Assembly: GCF_020085105.1 (NCBI RefSeq)
Contig: NC_058045.1
Span: 9,522,333-9,586,332 of the forward strand
From: Siniperca chuatsi
Taxonomy: Eukaryota; Chordata; Actinopteri; Centrarchiformes; Sinipercidae
DNA length: 64,000 nt
Direction: 5' to 3'
Shown here in pieces: positions 11,601 through 22,319 of this stretch. The first letter of the stretch is position 1, and every line of letters starts with the position of its first letter. Under the pieces are notes generated by a model. It was not told the DNA's origin. It saw only the letters and a list, made by a program, of their open reading frames with translations, and did not search any database. A program made the position numbers and the translations under genes.

Positions 11601-13908
11601 GGTTCTCCAGGCTAACGTGAACCAGACTGACCTGTGCTGTGTGTAAATTTTAAAGAAAACGTTCTGTTCAGTGCTGGGTATGGTACAGTACACCGAGGTG
11701 ATGGAAAATAATCAATATTTGTGCTTCAAACTCTTTTGGGTACAGATGGATGACAAAGTTAAGGAAAAATCTGAATATGTGGAGAAACATAACAAATGCA
11801 GATGCTTGCATACAGGACACAAGGGGTCACTGATTGTTTGTGCATGAAACATTATGTGAATCGTGTGCTAGGGCCTTTGCAGTCACTAGATCTTAACCCA
11901 GCTGAACACTTCTGGATTTTGGAGTGATGTGTTCGACAGCATGCTCCACTACCATCATCAAAACTTCAAATGAGTGAATATATTTAAGAAGAAAGGTGTT
12001 TATCCCTCCAATAGAGTTCCAGAGACTTGAAGAATGTATGCCAAGGAGCATTGACGCTCTTATGGTTGCTAAACAACTTTATGTTGTTTTTTTTCTTTAA
12101 TTTGTCACCCATCCATATTTATGCTTCATAGTAAACATATTAGATATCTGTGTTTGATAGTAAACCGTTCAAAGTCCTTACCACACTCCCCAACCTGGAA
12201 TGCCAACAGTTTGAATAATACTGATCACAACCTGGGCCATGAAGACGAAGAAGAAAGCCATAAAGTTGAAAGAGCTGTCGGTCCTGCATGGAGAGGATAA
12301 TACACGTCAGAAATGATGTGATTCAGCAGAACAGCAGGTACAAATGTTGAGTATGCTCACAGTGGAACCAGCTCACTTGAAGGCCTTGTAGATGGGCCTG
12401 AACCAGCACACGTAGGAGCAGGGGGTGAAGAGGATGAGCCACAGGAAGGCCATGCCGAAGTTGGTCGCTCCGCCACCTCCACACATCCACGCCAGACAGC
12501 CAATCAGATTAACAGCCAGTGTGGCACTATTCACTGTCAATGTCACAGAGAAGGAGCAAGGAGGACCAAAACATGAAACACTGAAAACAAAAACCTCTAT
12601 GGTGAATTTTCCACAGGATGCATTACTCATAATTCAACAGGATTGAATCACTATGAATCACAGTACCAATTTTCAGTTCTATATTAAAGCTACAAAAATT
12701 GAATGTAATGTGAAGCTACAGTTTATTTAGCACACAACACGCAGTTTCTACTCTACAAATACCAAACAATTATGAACTAATCTACTTTTTCACCAGACTT
12801 ACATTCTTGTTTTCAAATGGTAGAACCTATGAAAAAGATACCATGATATTCATGTGAATATTACAATTTGACACATTACAATTATGTTCTGTTATCACTA
12901 AGGGCTGCAACTTACGATTGTTTTCTTAATTGATTAATCTGCCAATTATTGTCTCATTTATTTGATTAGTCGTTTGGTCTATGTATTAACAAAAAATAGT
13001 AAAAAAAAGCTCATCACAGTTTTGTCCGACCAACAGACCAAAACTCAAAGATAGTCAATCTTCAACGATAGAAAAGCAGCAATAATCTAGATAGATAATC
13101 TTAATAAGCTGGAACCAGAGAAATTTGGCATTTTGCTTGAAAAATACCTGAAACGATTAATTAATAATCAAAATAGTAATTAATTAATAATCAAGTTGAT
13201 CAAAATCAATCTGATTTTAGATTTGTGGAGATTTAGTTACTTAAAACACAGAGCACAAAGCAAATGTGTCATACAAACTTAGACACAATATTTCAAACTG
13301 TGCATAAAAATGCACAAAAAATATAAAACTGGCTCTGTGCCAGACAGTGAGACCGGTCAATCTGGTCTCACAGCTATACTGAAGTGTCTGTGATGTTTGA
13401 CTCTCATAATATTTTGGGTAAAACATGTGACATGGCATAAAAAAACACAGGCAGACAGGTTAACAGTTTACACTATGATGCAAGCAACATACACACTGAA
13501 ACTTGAATTGTAGTAGAAGATGTTGTACATGTAATACTATGCTGCAAGCCAACAGTCAACACACCAACTTTTACTGCAGGTACACTCACAGATCCATAGG
13601 TAGTAAAGCCTCTTGCACATGGTGCGACGCTGGTCTGGGATCTCATTGAAGTCTTGGTAAAAACATGGCTTGAGGGGGATGAATCGAGGCAGAGGAGGGA
13701 AGTTGTTTTCTAGGATACAAAGACACAGTTCAACACAGCTGCCCACACACCATATTCATAAAGAAACCAAGTCAAAACAGCTGCATGAAGGATTACAAGT
13801 TAGCCTTTCTAAATGGGTTGAGAAACATTAACAGCCAGCTTTGTGCATTGGCTCTAAAATCACATGCATATTACTGTGTAGTTGAATAGACAGGAACTTA
13901 CCTGCCAT
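8634..13908 (-). CDS. scamp5: Secretory carrier-associated membrane protein 5
   Basis: Six coding exons on the - strand: 13902-13908 (ATG plus four bases), 13590-13709, 12377-12533, 12182-12283, 11034-11151 and 8634-8822 (TAG stop). All phases join to give 230 aa; human SCAMP5 has 235. The protein starts [20 protein letters not shown] and has no NPF repeats, as expected for this short SCAMP. Four membrane segments lie at about residues 45-62, 68-86, 103-120 and 137-160. The conserved [11 protein letters not shown] 'E peptide' follows the second. The tail reads [11 protein letters not shown] and ends in NYDDPM. SCAMP5 is a synaptic-vesicle and trans-Golgi membrane protein acting in SNARE-dependent exocytosis (family knowledge). 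The exon at 12377-12533 begins after GACAG; the nearer AG at 12527-12528 would break the frame. Very high family confidence; a fish a/b paralogue cannot be separated. Confidence 0.95.
10188..10202. promoter_or_regulatory. Perfect estrogen-response-element palindrome (1)
   Basis: AGGTCACAGTGACCT matches the consensus inverted repeat AGGTCAnnnTGACCT with no mismatch. It sits in a repeat unit within a SCAMP5 intron. Match is seen; receptor binding is not shown. Confidence 0.55.
10278..10292. promoter_or_regulatory. Perfect estrogen-response-element palindrome (2)
   Basis: A second identical AGGTCACAGTGACCT exactly 90 bases after the first, in the next repeat unit. Confidence 0.55.
11850..12065 (+). 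mobile_element. Tc1/mariner transposase remnant
   Basis: The + strand reads, with stops, as a decayed Tc1-like transposase C-terminus: [14 protein letters not shown], then [13 protein letters not shown] and LQ-SSRDLKN. The motif SPDLNPIEHLW with PPPSSKHQ downstream is typical of Tc1 transposases. The copy has in-frame stops, no intact N-terminus, and lies in a SCAMP5 intron. Terminal repeats were not identified. Confidence 0.75.
12900..13205 (+). repeat. Dispersed repeat rich in GATTAAT motifs
   Basis: Starts GGGCTGCAACTTACGATTGT and ends in repeated GATTAATTAATAATC-like sequence, with TTTTGTCCGACCAACAGACC in the middle. I recognise this as one of the commonest interspersed repeats of spiny-rayed fish. 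It lies in a SCAMP5 intron. Confidence 0.7.
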
Positions 13909-13981
13909 GATGACGTTCAGTATTTGTCTCCACTTGCAAAGAGGCACACAAACTTTAATTCCAGCTGCCTTGATAACCAAA
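13909..13981 (-). other. scamp5: 5' UTR part of scamp5 exon 2
   Basis: Upstream of the ATG the - strand runs to a good acceptor (pyrimidine tract and CAG) at about 13982. An upstream non-coding exon is predicted at 14875 onward, with donor GTAAGG at 14869-14874. The splice link between the two is inferred. Confidence 0.6.
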
Positions 13982-14874
13982 CTGCAGAGAAAGAACAGAG
14001 CTGTTTTATGAAGTGCAACATCACTCTCTCACACACTGCTCTCCATGTAGGCAACAGGCCACAATCCTCCATAGGCCTTCCTGTGGATGCATGCACACAC
14101 TTCACTGGAATAAAAGACTTTAAATCCCTGTATGATTTGATTCGAGGTGGTACCCAGCCCTTCCAGCACATCCACCACATCCACCCATGGTGGTGCATCA
14201 TTCATTAAATCGACAGAGATAAACATGTTTTCTTGAGCACATATTACAGCTGTGTAATGCGCGCGGTGGGACACAGTGTGGCCTTGTCGCGATTCCTAAA
14301 ATGTATTCATAACCTATGGCGTTATATAGGCGTGTTTCAGGCCTACAGAGTTTACAGATTGGACTATATATATAGTAGAGCTGTTTGTTTAACTCTTTAA
14401 CCTGCCAATATGCTATAATCAACCACCTTCCACATTATCTGACTGCTTGTAAACCACAGTTCAGTGCATGATGACTGTGGATGTGGAGTGAAGCTCTGAA
14501 GGGCATCTTTCTGCCACAAAATAAGGCCATATCTGCCACAGACTGATCCTGGTTGATTTAATGCATTATGACCCTCAAACTGTCTTATATGTGTATTTCT
14601 TTCTGCGGATGGCAGTGATGCTGCAGTGGGGCACAGTACATCGTGATCACAGGCGATGGAGAAGCGTCCTTCAGCCTGTGCGACACAGTGCATCGGTGCT
14701 TCTCTTCATCCGGACACTGAGCAGGTCAAACCCAAACTCCTCACAATAAACCACCCAGGCTACAGATTTCGAGGTTTTACTGAAGCCAGAATCCGGTTTA
14801 TTTTAATACATTAATTTCCCTCCTGCCCTAGATGGAGTGCAATGAATGAAAATGCAGCGATTAAAACGCCTTAC

Positions 14875-15060
14875 CTCCCGTTTAGTCCGTGAATGTCGCT
14901 AGAAGCCCTCCGTTCGTTTAAATAGCATCTTATGGATTAATCGGCATTAAAACACATTGGAGGAAACAGTTAGATCTGGCGCTGTTTAAACAGAAATATG
15001 TTACGTTATTCCTCAAATAATGGGTTTGGGAGTAAAAGGCGGTCACGTCACGTGAGGTCT
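14875..15060 (-). promoter_or_regulatory. scamp5: Predicted scamp5 non-coding exon 1 and promoter
   Basis: A donor site (GTAAGG on the - strand) follows GGGAG at 14875. The sequence beyond is CpG-richer than its surroundings, including CACGTCACGTGAGG near 15042-15056, which holds E-box/CRE-like cores. No TATA box is evident. The transcription start is not determined. Confidence 0.45.
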
Positions 15061-15386
15061 TTTCTTTACGCACGCACCCCCCCTCCCGACAGCAACTAAG
15101 AGATTTGTTGCTGTCCTGAAACGACCAATCGCAAAGCAGACATATTTCAACAAGCCCCGCCCCTCCATGATGCTGTCCACAGTGCTGAAAAACAGAGGAG
15201 GCATTACACAATCTGATCTGATTGGCTGCCTGTGAGCATACTATTTAATATAGACCTACTACATATCACAGTCATAGAGGGGGTAAAAACTTAGTTTAAC
15301 ATAACTTAACAGGGGCCTACATATACAGTATATAGAGTTACATTTACTACTTTTTCAGTTGTTTTTCAGCCCAAATAACAAATTCA

Positions 15387-16150
15387 AGGCAAGTCAAGTT
15401 TATTTCTATAGCACATTTCATATACAAAGGCAATTAAAAGACCTTTATGTAATGCATAAAAAAAAACAGAAAATACAGCATAAAACATTGAAACACAAAT
15501 TAAAAGGATGGAAACAATTTTACATCAAAAAGATAAAAACAAATAAATAAATACAAACATTAAAACAATGTAAGTGCATGGTGGATAATGATTAGTGCTC
15601 AGGGTTCAGTCAAAGGCAGTGAAGAACATCAAAGTTTTCAGTACCACTTTCTAATAATTCACTTCTTATAAAGGGTTCATAAGTTGACTCATGGCTTTAT
15701 TAATGGTTGATAAATTATTCACCAATGCTTTGGTGAAGACTACCAAAGATCCACCACCAAGAGAGCCTTTTCACTACTTTGCAACCCAGATGCTGCTGTA
15801 TAATTGCTTATATCTGATCTATAAAGTATTAGTAATTTATCCATGAAGCCATTAGTTACGATGTAGAAACACTTTAAAATGGGTGCTTTATGAGAAAGTG
15901 GTACAAAGTTTTCTAACCAGGATTTAAGGGTAGTCATAGTCAGCGGAAGTCTTCCATCTTCTGGAAATGTGTTCCAGCTTCGACCAGAAGAATTATGAAT
16001 GAGCTGAAATTGCCTGAGAGGTTTTGGGGAGATCCAGATCCATACAGTTTATGGTGAGACCTCATATAAGACCATAACAGTAGTCTATCCTGCTGGTAAT
16101 GAAAATGTGTATTTCTTACTCGTGCCTGGAAATGAGTCCTCTAATTCTTC
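15387..16150 (-). mobile_element. LINE 3'-end fragment, interrupted
   Basis: Begins on the + strand with GTCAAGTTTATTTCTATAGC, matching the LINE copy at 58.3 kb. It then runs through a degraded reverse-transcriptase C-terminal region (AGTTTTC, GGATTTAAGG, TGTTCCAG in the same order as at 58.5 kb). An inserted inverted-repeat element splits it at 15639-15904. The LINE is in - orientation, upstream of SCAMP5 and PARP16. Confidence 0.65.
15639..15904. mobile_element. Non-autonomous DNA transposon (MITE) nested in LINE
   Basis: The ends are inverted: GTACCACTTTCT at 15641-15652 and AGAAAGTGGTAC at 15893-15904, with weaker inverted similarity further in. The 8-9 bases AAAGTTTT(C) occur on both sides (15631-15639 and 15905-15913), while the uninterrupted LINE copy at 58.5 kb has them once. 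This marks a target-site duplication. An 8-bp duplication suggests a hAT-type element; no transposase is encoded. Confidence 0.75.
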
Positions 16151-16859
16151 AATTACTTTAATTTAATTTAACCAATTTTTGGACAAATCATGCTGGGATG
16201 TTTCAGTTGATTTGTCTCTTCAGGTATATGACAGGTAAGAATAAGTTTGGTTTATCAAGGCCTTGTCCTAACAAAAGCCTTTATGTAGGTAGGAGTCAGA
16301 GTCAAGTTGAGCTTTAGGTTAAAAGATTTGTTTAAGCTGTAAAACGTCAGATTTTGCTGCTTGTATTTACTGCATGGCTACAAACCATATGCTCTAATGA
16401 TACAGATTTTTACCACAAATACATAAGATAGCATGGTACTTGTGATAAATGTATGCATGTTTGTGCCTTCTTTCACAATCTACCATGCCCTCTTGGTTTG
16501 GGTGTGCTGCTTTTGACGTCCCTGTACCTGACAAAGTCTGCTGAGCAGCTGGAGAAAGAGTGCTATTTTGTTTCTGCTGTGAAACGTGAATGGCTCTCTG
16601 GACATCAGTACAGTATTATAAATGCTGCTTTCAATGTTCCTCGTAAATGGCGCTTCTGCCACATAATACAATGGAGATGAAAAATGCACACCAAACACGT
16701 ATTGACATTTTTGCCCAAGGTAGTTGTGTGCTTTACCTCTATATTAATTTACTGACACGGCCTCTACGCCTTTCCATTCACTAATATATCTGCCATGTTT
16801 GTGTTTACACGAAAGTTTCACAATGCTGTTCTTTTGTGTTATGTTTACAGATCATGAAC

Positions 16860-16921
16860 GCAGCAGTTCCCAAAGCTAACGTTAGCTCTTCCTGCAGTGC
16901 TATGAGTTGAGCGAGACCGAA
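16860..16921 (+). other. parp16: Possible parp16 non-coding first exon
   Basis: A segment ending in GACCGAAG followed by GTAACG could be a spliced leader for the coding exon at 17847. It sits in a zone rich in TAACGTTAG motifs (16.87-17.38 kb). The donor is plausible but weak, and transcription is not shown. Confidence 0.3.
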
Positions 16922-17854
16922 GGTAACGGCAAATAATGATCTTAAACTAGTGTCTGTCAAGTGAAATATGTCTGTGTGCTACAGGGATGTATTCCTGATA
17001 CACTCAGGATCCCACAGTAGTCCGACAATGCTGTATTTGTTACCAGTAACGTTACTTGGCGATAGATATATTAGCAGCTCTTCACTTATTAGCTCAGCTA
17101 ATTTTAGCTAACGTAGCCTCCTCACACCCGTCTATGCTAGTTAAGAGGGACAACATTATGCTACTAGCTAACCTAATACAGGATCTAACCAGTAACGTCA
17201 TTTATTTCCAGCAAAGTTGTCAGACCAGGAAAAGGCAGTACATGGGACCCTGTGTATTGGAGTGTCAGTTTTTGTTTTGATGTTGACCATAAAAGTTACA
17301 GTAAACGTTAAGTAACGTTAACGTTATTGATAAAAGTAACGTAGGTTAGTGCCTAACTTGGCAGTAACGTTAGCTTAAGTGTATAACCGTTGATGATGAG
17401 CTAGCCTAAGCCAGTTACCTGACCTGTTGGGTCTCTTACGAACAGGATCACTAGTGCAAAACGAGTTAGATGTACATTTTTTATCCCTATCAAAAAATGT
17501 CTTCCCTTTAAAGTAAATCTAGATAAGGAGGGAGAAGACTTCATGCTGCCAACATATGCATCCCCCTCCTTCGGACATTTGGACTATGATGAAATGTTTT
17601 ATATTTTAAAGACCAAGCGAGTGATCAGTTAACTGAGAATCAGCAGATTATTCAATAACAAAAACAATCATTAGGGGAAACATATTGTGATTGGAGTACA
17701 CCGTTTGGCACCACAAAACAGTTGTTTTAATCCATTTCTGTTAGCCCTCATAATAAATTGTCATGAGGTGTTTGCTGTGCTATTATCACCTAACTTAACG
17801 TTTGGCTTTGTTCACTTGTGTGCTATCTTATCACTTCTGTCTGCAGTGCTGGGA

Positions 17855-20800
17855 ATGCAGCCACCGCTCCCACCTGAGGCGGTCAGAGAGCTGGTGTGCT
17901 CCTGTCTGCACAGAGACCCAGTAGCAGCAGACCTCCGCTGCAGCTTGTTTGTTGCTGCTGCACAGAACTACAAGAGGGACTCTTTGCTGAGGCCCTTCCC
18001 TCCTAGATACATAAGCAGTGACAATAAAGACTTTGAGGAGCTGGTAAGATATATAATGACAGCCAAAAGCTTTTGAATACAATATTTACAATATTAAGTA
18101 CCTTAATTTTAGATATTACAAGTAAGCAATAAAGGCAGTAAATGAACTGAGCTTTTTTTTTTACCTTTTACTTTTGTTTAGAAAGAATGCACATGTACAT
18201 AATGAGCATAGTGGCGGCATGATACACATACACTTGGTGGCAGTAATGTGCTGTTAGATGTAGCAGTGTTTCAGTAAAACAGGTGAAGAACAAGACTGCA
18301 AGCCAACGATGCAGAGTCAAAATATTAAAATGCCTTTGCAAATAGTTTTAAGAGGTTTCAAAGATATAAACAATACAGTTTGGTGAGAAACATTGAAAGT
18401 ACATTAAACAAAACGGTTTGCAACATGACTTTGTCACATTTGATAAGAAATGCCACATCTAAAGGTGTTCATAACACTTTGATTGGCAGTGTACATATAC
18501 TGTATATTACAGATTTGTATCTTGGTTTCTGTGGGCATGGGCATGAGATAGAATCACTGACATGGCCAAATGCAATACAGAAATTTGGACACAATACAGA
18601 AATTTACTATGGACAGGCGTGACTACTTCTGTTGTGGCAGTATGATCAAAAGAAGTTTTTCTTTTCTAGTTGGCAGATGTGAACTCTTTGCCTGGTGTGA
18701 GAGAGTTGGTGAGACTACGACCCAGGGAGGGAAATCATCATCTGGCTCTCACACACTGGATTCTCTCTTCAAAAAGCTTTGCTGTGAAGACATTACAGAA
18801 AGATGAGGTACATCACTACAAGTATAAATACATAAACCACAGTGTCTTTTACTACTTGCTTTTTTGTTAACTGTGTGTTTCTTCAATCTCAACCAGTATG
18901 CCAAACTCTGTAACCTGACGGAAAATGAAGGGATTTCTGCGCCTGTGCCAGACTTCCTGTTTGAGCTAGAGTACTGCGATCAGATGAACGCCAGGTTTGA
19001 GAAGATGAGGGCAGGCAGAGACGTCTTCTATGCATTTCACGGGAGCCGCCTGGAGAACTTTCACTCTATCATTCACAATGGGCTGCACTGTCACCTCAAC
19101 AAGGTTAGTGCAGTCTTCACTGCTTCATCTCTTCTGTGGCAATAACAAGCTGTCCCTTTATAGACCTGGATTATGTGATATATACAACTTCATGGAGCTG
19201 TTGCAGTGCAGAGATTACTAAAGGATGAAGTGGAAATCCGAGATATTCCTTTTTTTCTGCCCGACACTCAGTGGATGTGGTTTCTTTTCTGCATGTTGTG
19301 TGCAGAACTCAGTGTTTGGAGAGGGGACCTACCTCACCAGTGACCTCAGCATGGCTGTCCTCTACAGTCCCCACAGCAGCGGCTGGCGAGAAAGTCTCCT
19401 GGGTCCACTGCTCAGCTGTGTTGCCTTGTGTGAAGTTATTGATCACCCAGATGTTAAGTGCCAGGTTAAGAAAAAAGGTGTGTTAACCGCGTGACTCACT
19501 GGACGCACAGAATAACACAAATTTTAAATCCTGTAACACTGATGTTTAAATCGCTTCATATTAAAACCAGCTACTCCTTTCCCTTTTCAGATTCTGAAAT
19601 CATTGACCGTCAGCGCTCAAGAGCAAAGAACAGCGAAGGAGGGGAAGTACCGCAGAAATACTTTGTAGTCACCAACAATCAGCTTTTGCGAGTCAAGTAC
19701 CTTCTTGTTTACTCTCAGAGGAGGCACCTGTCCAGGTAAGAATGTCCTGTGTCAAATGTAGTTTTGCAGATCACTTGTGGGTAAAGGATGTAAATGCTGA
19801 AAAAGTGTTTATAAAATTTTTATTTATAAGCCAAATTACACACAAAAATGTTTTTTTAAAGTAGCAAGTGACAATTCACTGCCACTAAATGTTGCACTAG
19901 AGCACCAGCATCTCAGACCAAAACAAATGGGCGCTATGACCCAACAAACTCCATTGAGAAAAACAGTAATTTTACATCGCAGATAATCGTAAAACACACG
20001 GGAAAGAAACAAAATAAAATTCACCAAAACCGTCTTTGTTAGTTTTTCCATTGTTCCAACAGTCACCACCTCTGGTTTGGCCGAAATAACCCTTAATTAA
20101 CAGAGTTAGATGAGACAAAAAACAGCTCTCCTCTCAGACGAACAGTTTCACACGGAGGGACTCAAATGCACTAACATGCACGTGCGGCCGGACCGGCTGT
20201 ATAAACAAAGCACAGAGAAGCTCACAACATAGGTAGTGCTCAAGATGCCTTTACTCCACTATATCTTTACATAGCAAATAGTTGTTTGCTTGTTCAGAAT
20301 CTCATTTACAGAAACTTTAAGTGTTTTGCAAATGACTTGGCACCTTTTTTTACATACAAGTTTAAACACTCTGGAAGCTACGGGATGCCATTCATTATGA
20401 ATTGAACCTTGAAAAACATGCTAGTGCTGCTCACCAGTACTCAAAGACTTAAAAGACGGCCAGCAAACAACTTTGTCATGTGCCGGTATGGCAACATGGA
20501 GAAACAGCTGCCCAGGTTCAGCTGAGTATGTAAATTACGTACTTAATGCAAACACACTGGTATGCTTCAGGCTTGTGACAGACGAGAGACTGCCTGCCTC
20601 TTTGTGTCTGTATGTGTGAATTCACCTTTAACTCCATGCAATACAACTTGTACATTCACATTTATTAGCCAGCTGAGCTCAGTGTGAACTTTGCTGAGAT
20701 GATTATCATTAAAATTTTTGGTTGCGTCGAAGAGGCAACCTGCCAAAAACTGCAGTTCATCGAATGGCCACTTGAGGCTGGCTCCGAAAGCGATTCAATC

Positions 20801-21467
20801 CCCAAACAGCCCCATGTTAAAATGCCCAACTTTACAGCAGAAATCATGTTCACAGCCTGGTACATAAAACGTTTTTTGTCTCTATAGTTAATTTCCCCCT
20901 TCACGACAACAATGCGTGGATGCTGTGCATGATTACAGCTATTGCAAATTCATGCTTGTTTTATACTATTTTTGTTACCAATACTGAACTATACTCTTAT
21001 AAATACTTGTCCATAGTTTGGGGATTAAAAGAGGGACACATTAAAGCAATTAACAGTTATTTAAACCTTTGGCAGAAATAAAAAAGTCTGCAATATCTGT
21101 TGCTTAAATCTTAAATAGGCATATAGAAGAGAAATAGAACATAAATAGATGAATACTTTTAAAAACAACACTCATATAATTACAATTCTGATTATATTTT
21201 ATTAGAATATAGGAACTATACAAAACCCATAGCACAATACAGGCCTCTTGTTTTTCTGGAAACAAAGTAAATGAGTATATTTTGTTTGTTGCTGGCAAAC
21301 AAAAGGTAATTTTTGTGTTTTTCTTCTTCAGACATTCCCGCAGCACCTCTTGGCTCCTCAGACACCATTTTGCCATCATGATGAGTCTCTATATTCTGCT
21401 GCTCATATTCATCGGTGCCTTTAACTCGACCACCTTTGTTTCCTTTTGGAACAGACTATTCAGGTGA
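17855..21467 (+). CDS. parp16: Protein mono-ADP-ribosyltransferase PARP16
   Basis: Six coding exons: 17855-18043 (exon from acceptor 17847), 18670-18807, 18897-19103, 19306-19477, 19591-19735 and 21332-21467 (TGA). Together they give 328 aa in continuous phase; human PARP16 has 322. It starts [14 protein letters not shown]. The N-terminal helical part holds [18 protein letters not shown]. The catalytic domain follows with [20 protein letters not shown] (His157) and [12 protein letters not shown] (Tyr187), then [20 protein letters not shown]. These match the H-Y-Y class of mono-transferases. A C-terminal hydrophobic segment at about 297-316 fits the ER/nuclear-envelope tail anchor. PARP16 modifies ER stress sensors and karyopherin in mammals (established knowledge). 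The start is the first ATG in the spliced exon and agrees with human. The 3' end converges on the IGFBP-like gene. Confidence 0.96.
19830..20120. repeat. Probable dispersed repeat in parp16 intron
   Basis: Holds AACTCCATTGAGAAAAACAG and TTTTACATCGCAGATAATCG followed by CAACAGTCACCACC. I recall these phrases from a fish interspersed repeat but cannot name the class. Confidence 0.4.
20690..20890. repeat. Probable dispersed repeat in parp16 intron
   Basis: Contains GAATGGCCACTTGAGGCTGG and CCCCATGTTAAAATGCCCAA, then TTCACAGCCTGGTACATAAA. This is a familiar interspersed fish sequence with no coding content. Confidence 0.5.
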
Positions 21468-22314
21468 CAAGACAACGGGACAGACGGCCTGGATGTTTAT
21501 TGTCCACAGTGCCTTCCTGACTGGAGGCCCGAGCAAAGATAAAGTTTTATACACCTTTTATACAGTTTTCTCTCTACAGTCATTCTTTTCTTTATTTGTA
21601 CAAATAACTATTATTACTGTTATTCCAAGATAACATATCTTTTCAAATAGCAGCTATTGGGATCCTGTTAAAATTGTTGAAATGGGTAATAAGACCATTC
21701 TGCATTTTAAAACTGTTATGCAATGTTTCATCTGTAATTTGTATGGTTTAGTAAACATCCTGTTTTGTAGATAAGCTCTTTCCATTATTGTTTTAGTCCT
21801 CTGAGGACACAGTCTTACTAACCAAAGAGGGAAACAAAACTAGACATTGAGAAATCATCTTGTTTAAATAACTGCACAGTGTAGAGTCAAACGCTGAGAT
21901 GTCTTTTTTTCTAGCACACTAATTATATTGACTCATTAGTGTCTGTCTGTTGATCAGGCACTAAAGACAATGTTACAATTTAAATGCTTACTTTTTAGTG
22001 GTATGACTTTGTATCGCTCAGTTTTTGGCAAATTAATGGGTAGGTACCTTTTATAACTGATGATTTAAGTGCAACTTTAAGGTATTGAATATAATAATTA
22101 GGTTTAATGAAGGGAAAAAAATATATGAGGTGGCCATTTTTGTTGTGCTGACATAACGTATTTATAATGATGGATCACAGAAAGGCCACTGATAACCTCA
22201 TTTATAAACATTTCGGATATGCTTTTATGTCCTTATAGCAGTAAAAGAAGTAAGCTGTATGTCCTCCTAAAGGCAACAGGTTCTTAGAATGTTAACATTT
22301 TTGACACTAATAAA
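21468..22314 (+). other. parp16: Probable 3' UTR of parp16
   Basis: AT-rich non-coding sequence after the stop. AATAAA at 22309-22314 is the likely polyadenylation signal. Confidence 0.55.
22309..22314 (+). terminator. Candidate polyadenylation signal of parp16
   Basis: AATAAA about 840 bases past the PARP16 stop, followed by AT-rich sequence. Confidence 0.5.
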
Positions 22315-22319
22315 ATTAT

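Noticed and set aside
11277-11693. 138-codon - strand open frame
   Set aside because: No recognisable domain. It spans probable repeat sequence in a SCAMP5 intron and ignores the clear SCAMP5 exons around it.
12527-12528. Nearer AG (GAATAG) as the acceptor for the third coding exon of scamp5
   Set aside because: It shifts the frame relative to the preceding exon. The AG seven bases upstream (GACAG) restores phase and the conserved [10 protein letters not shown].
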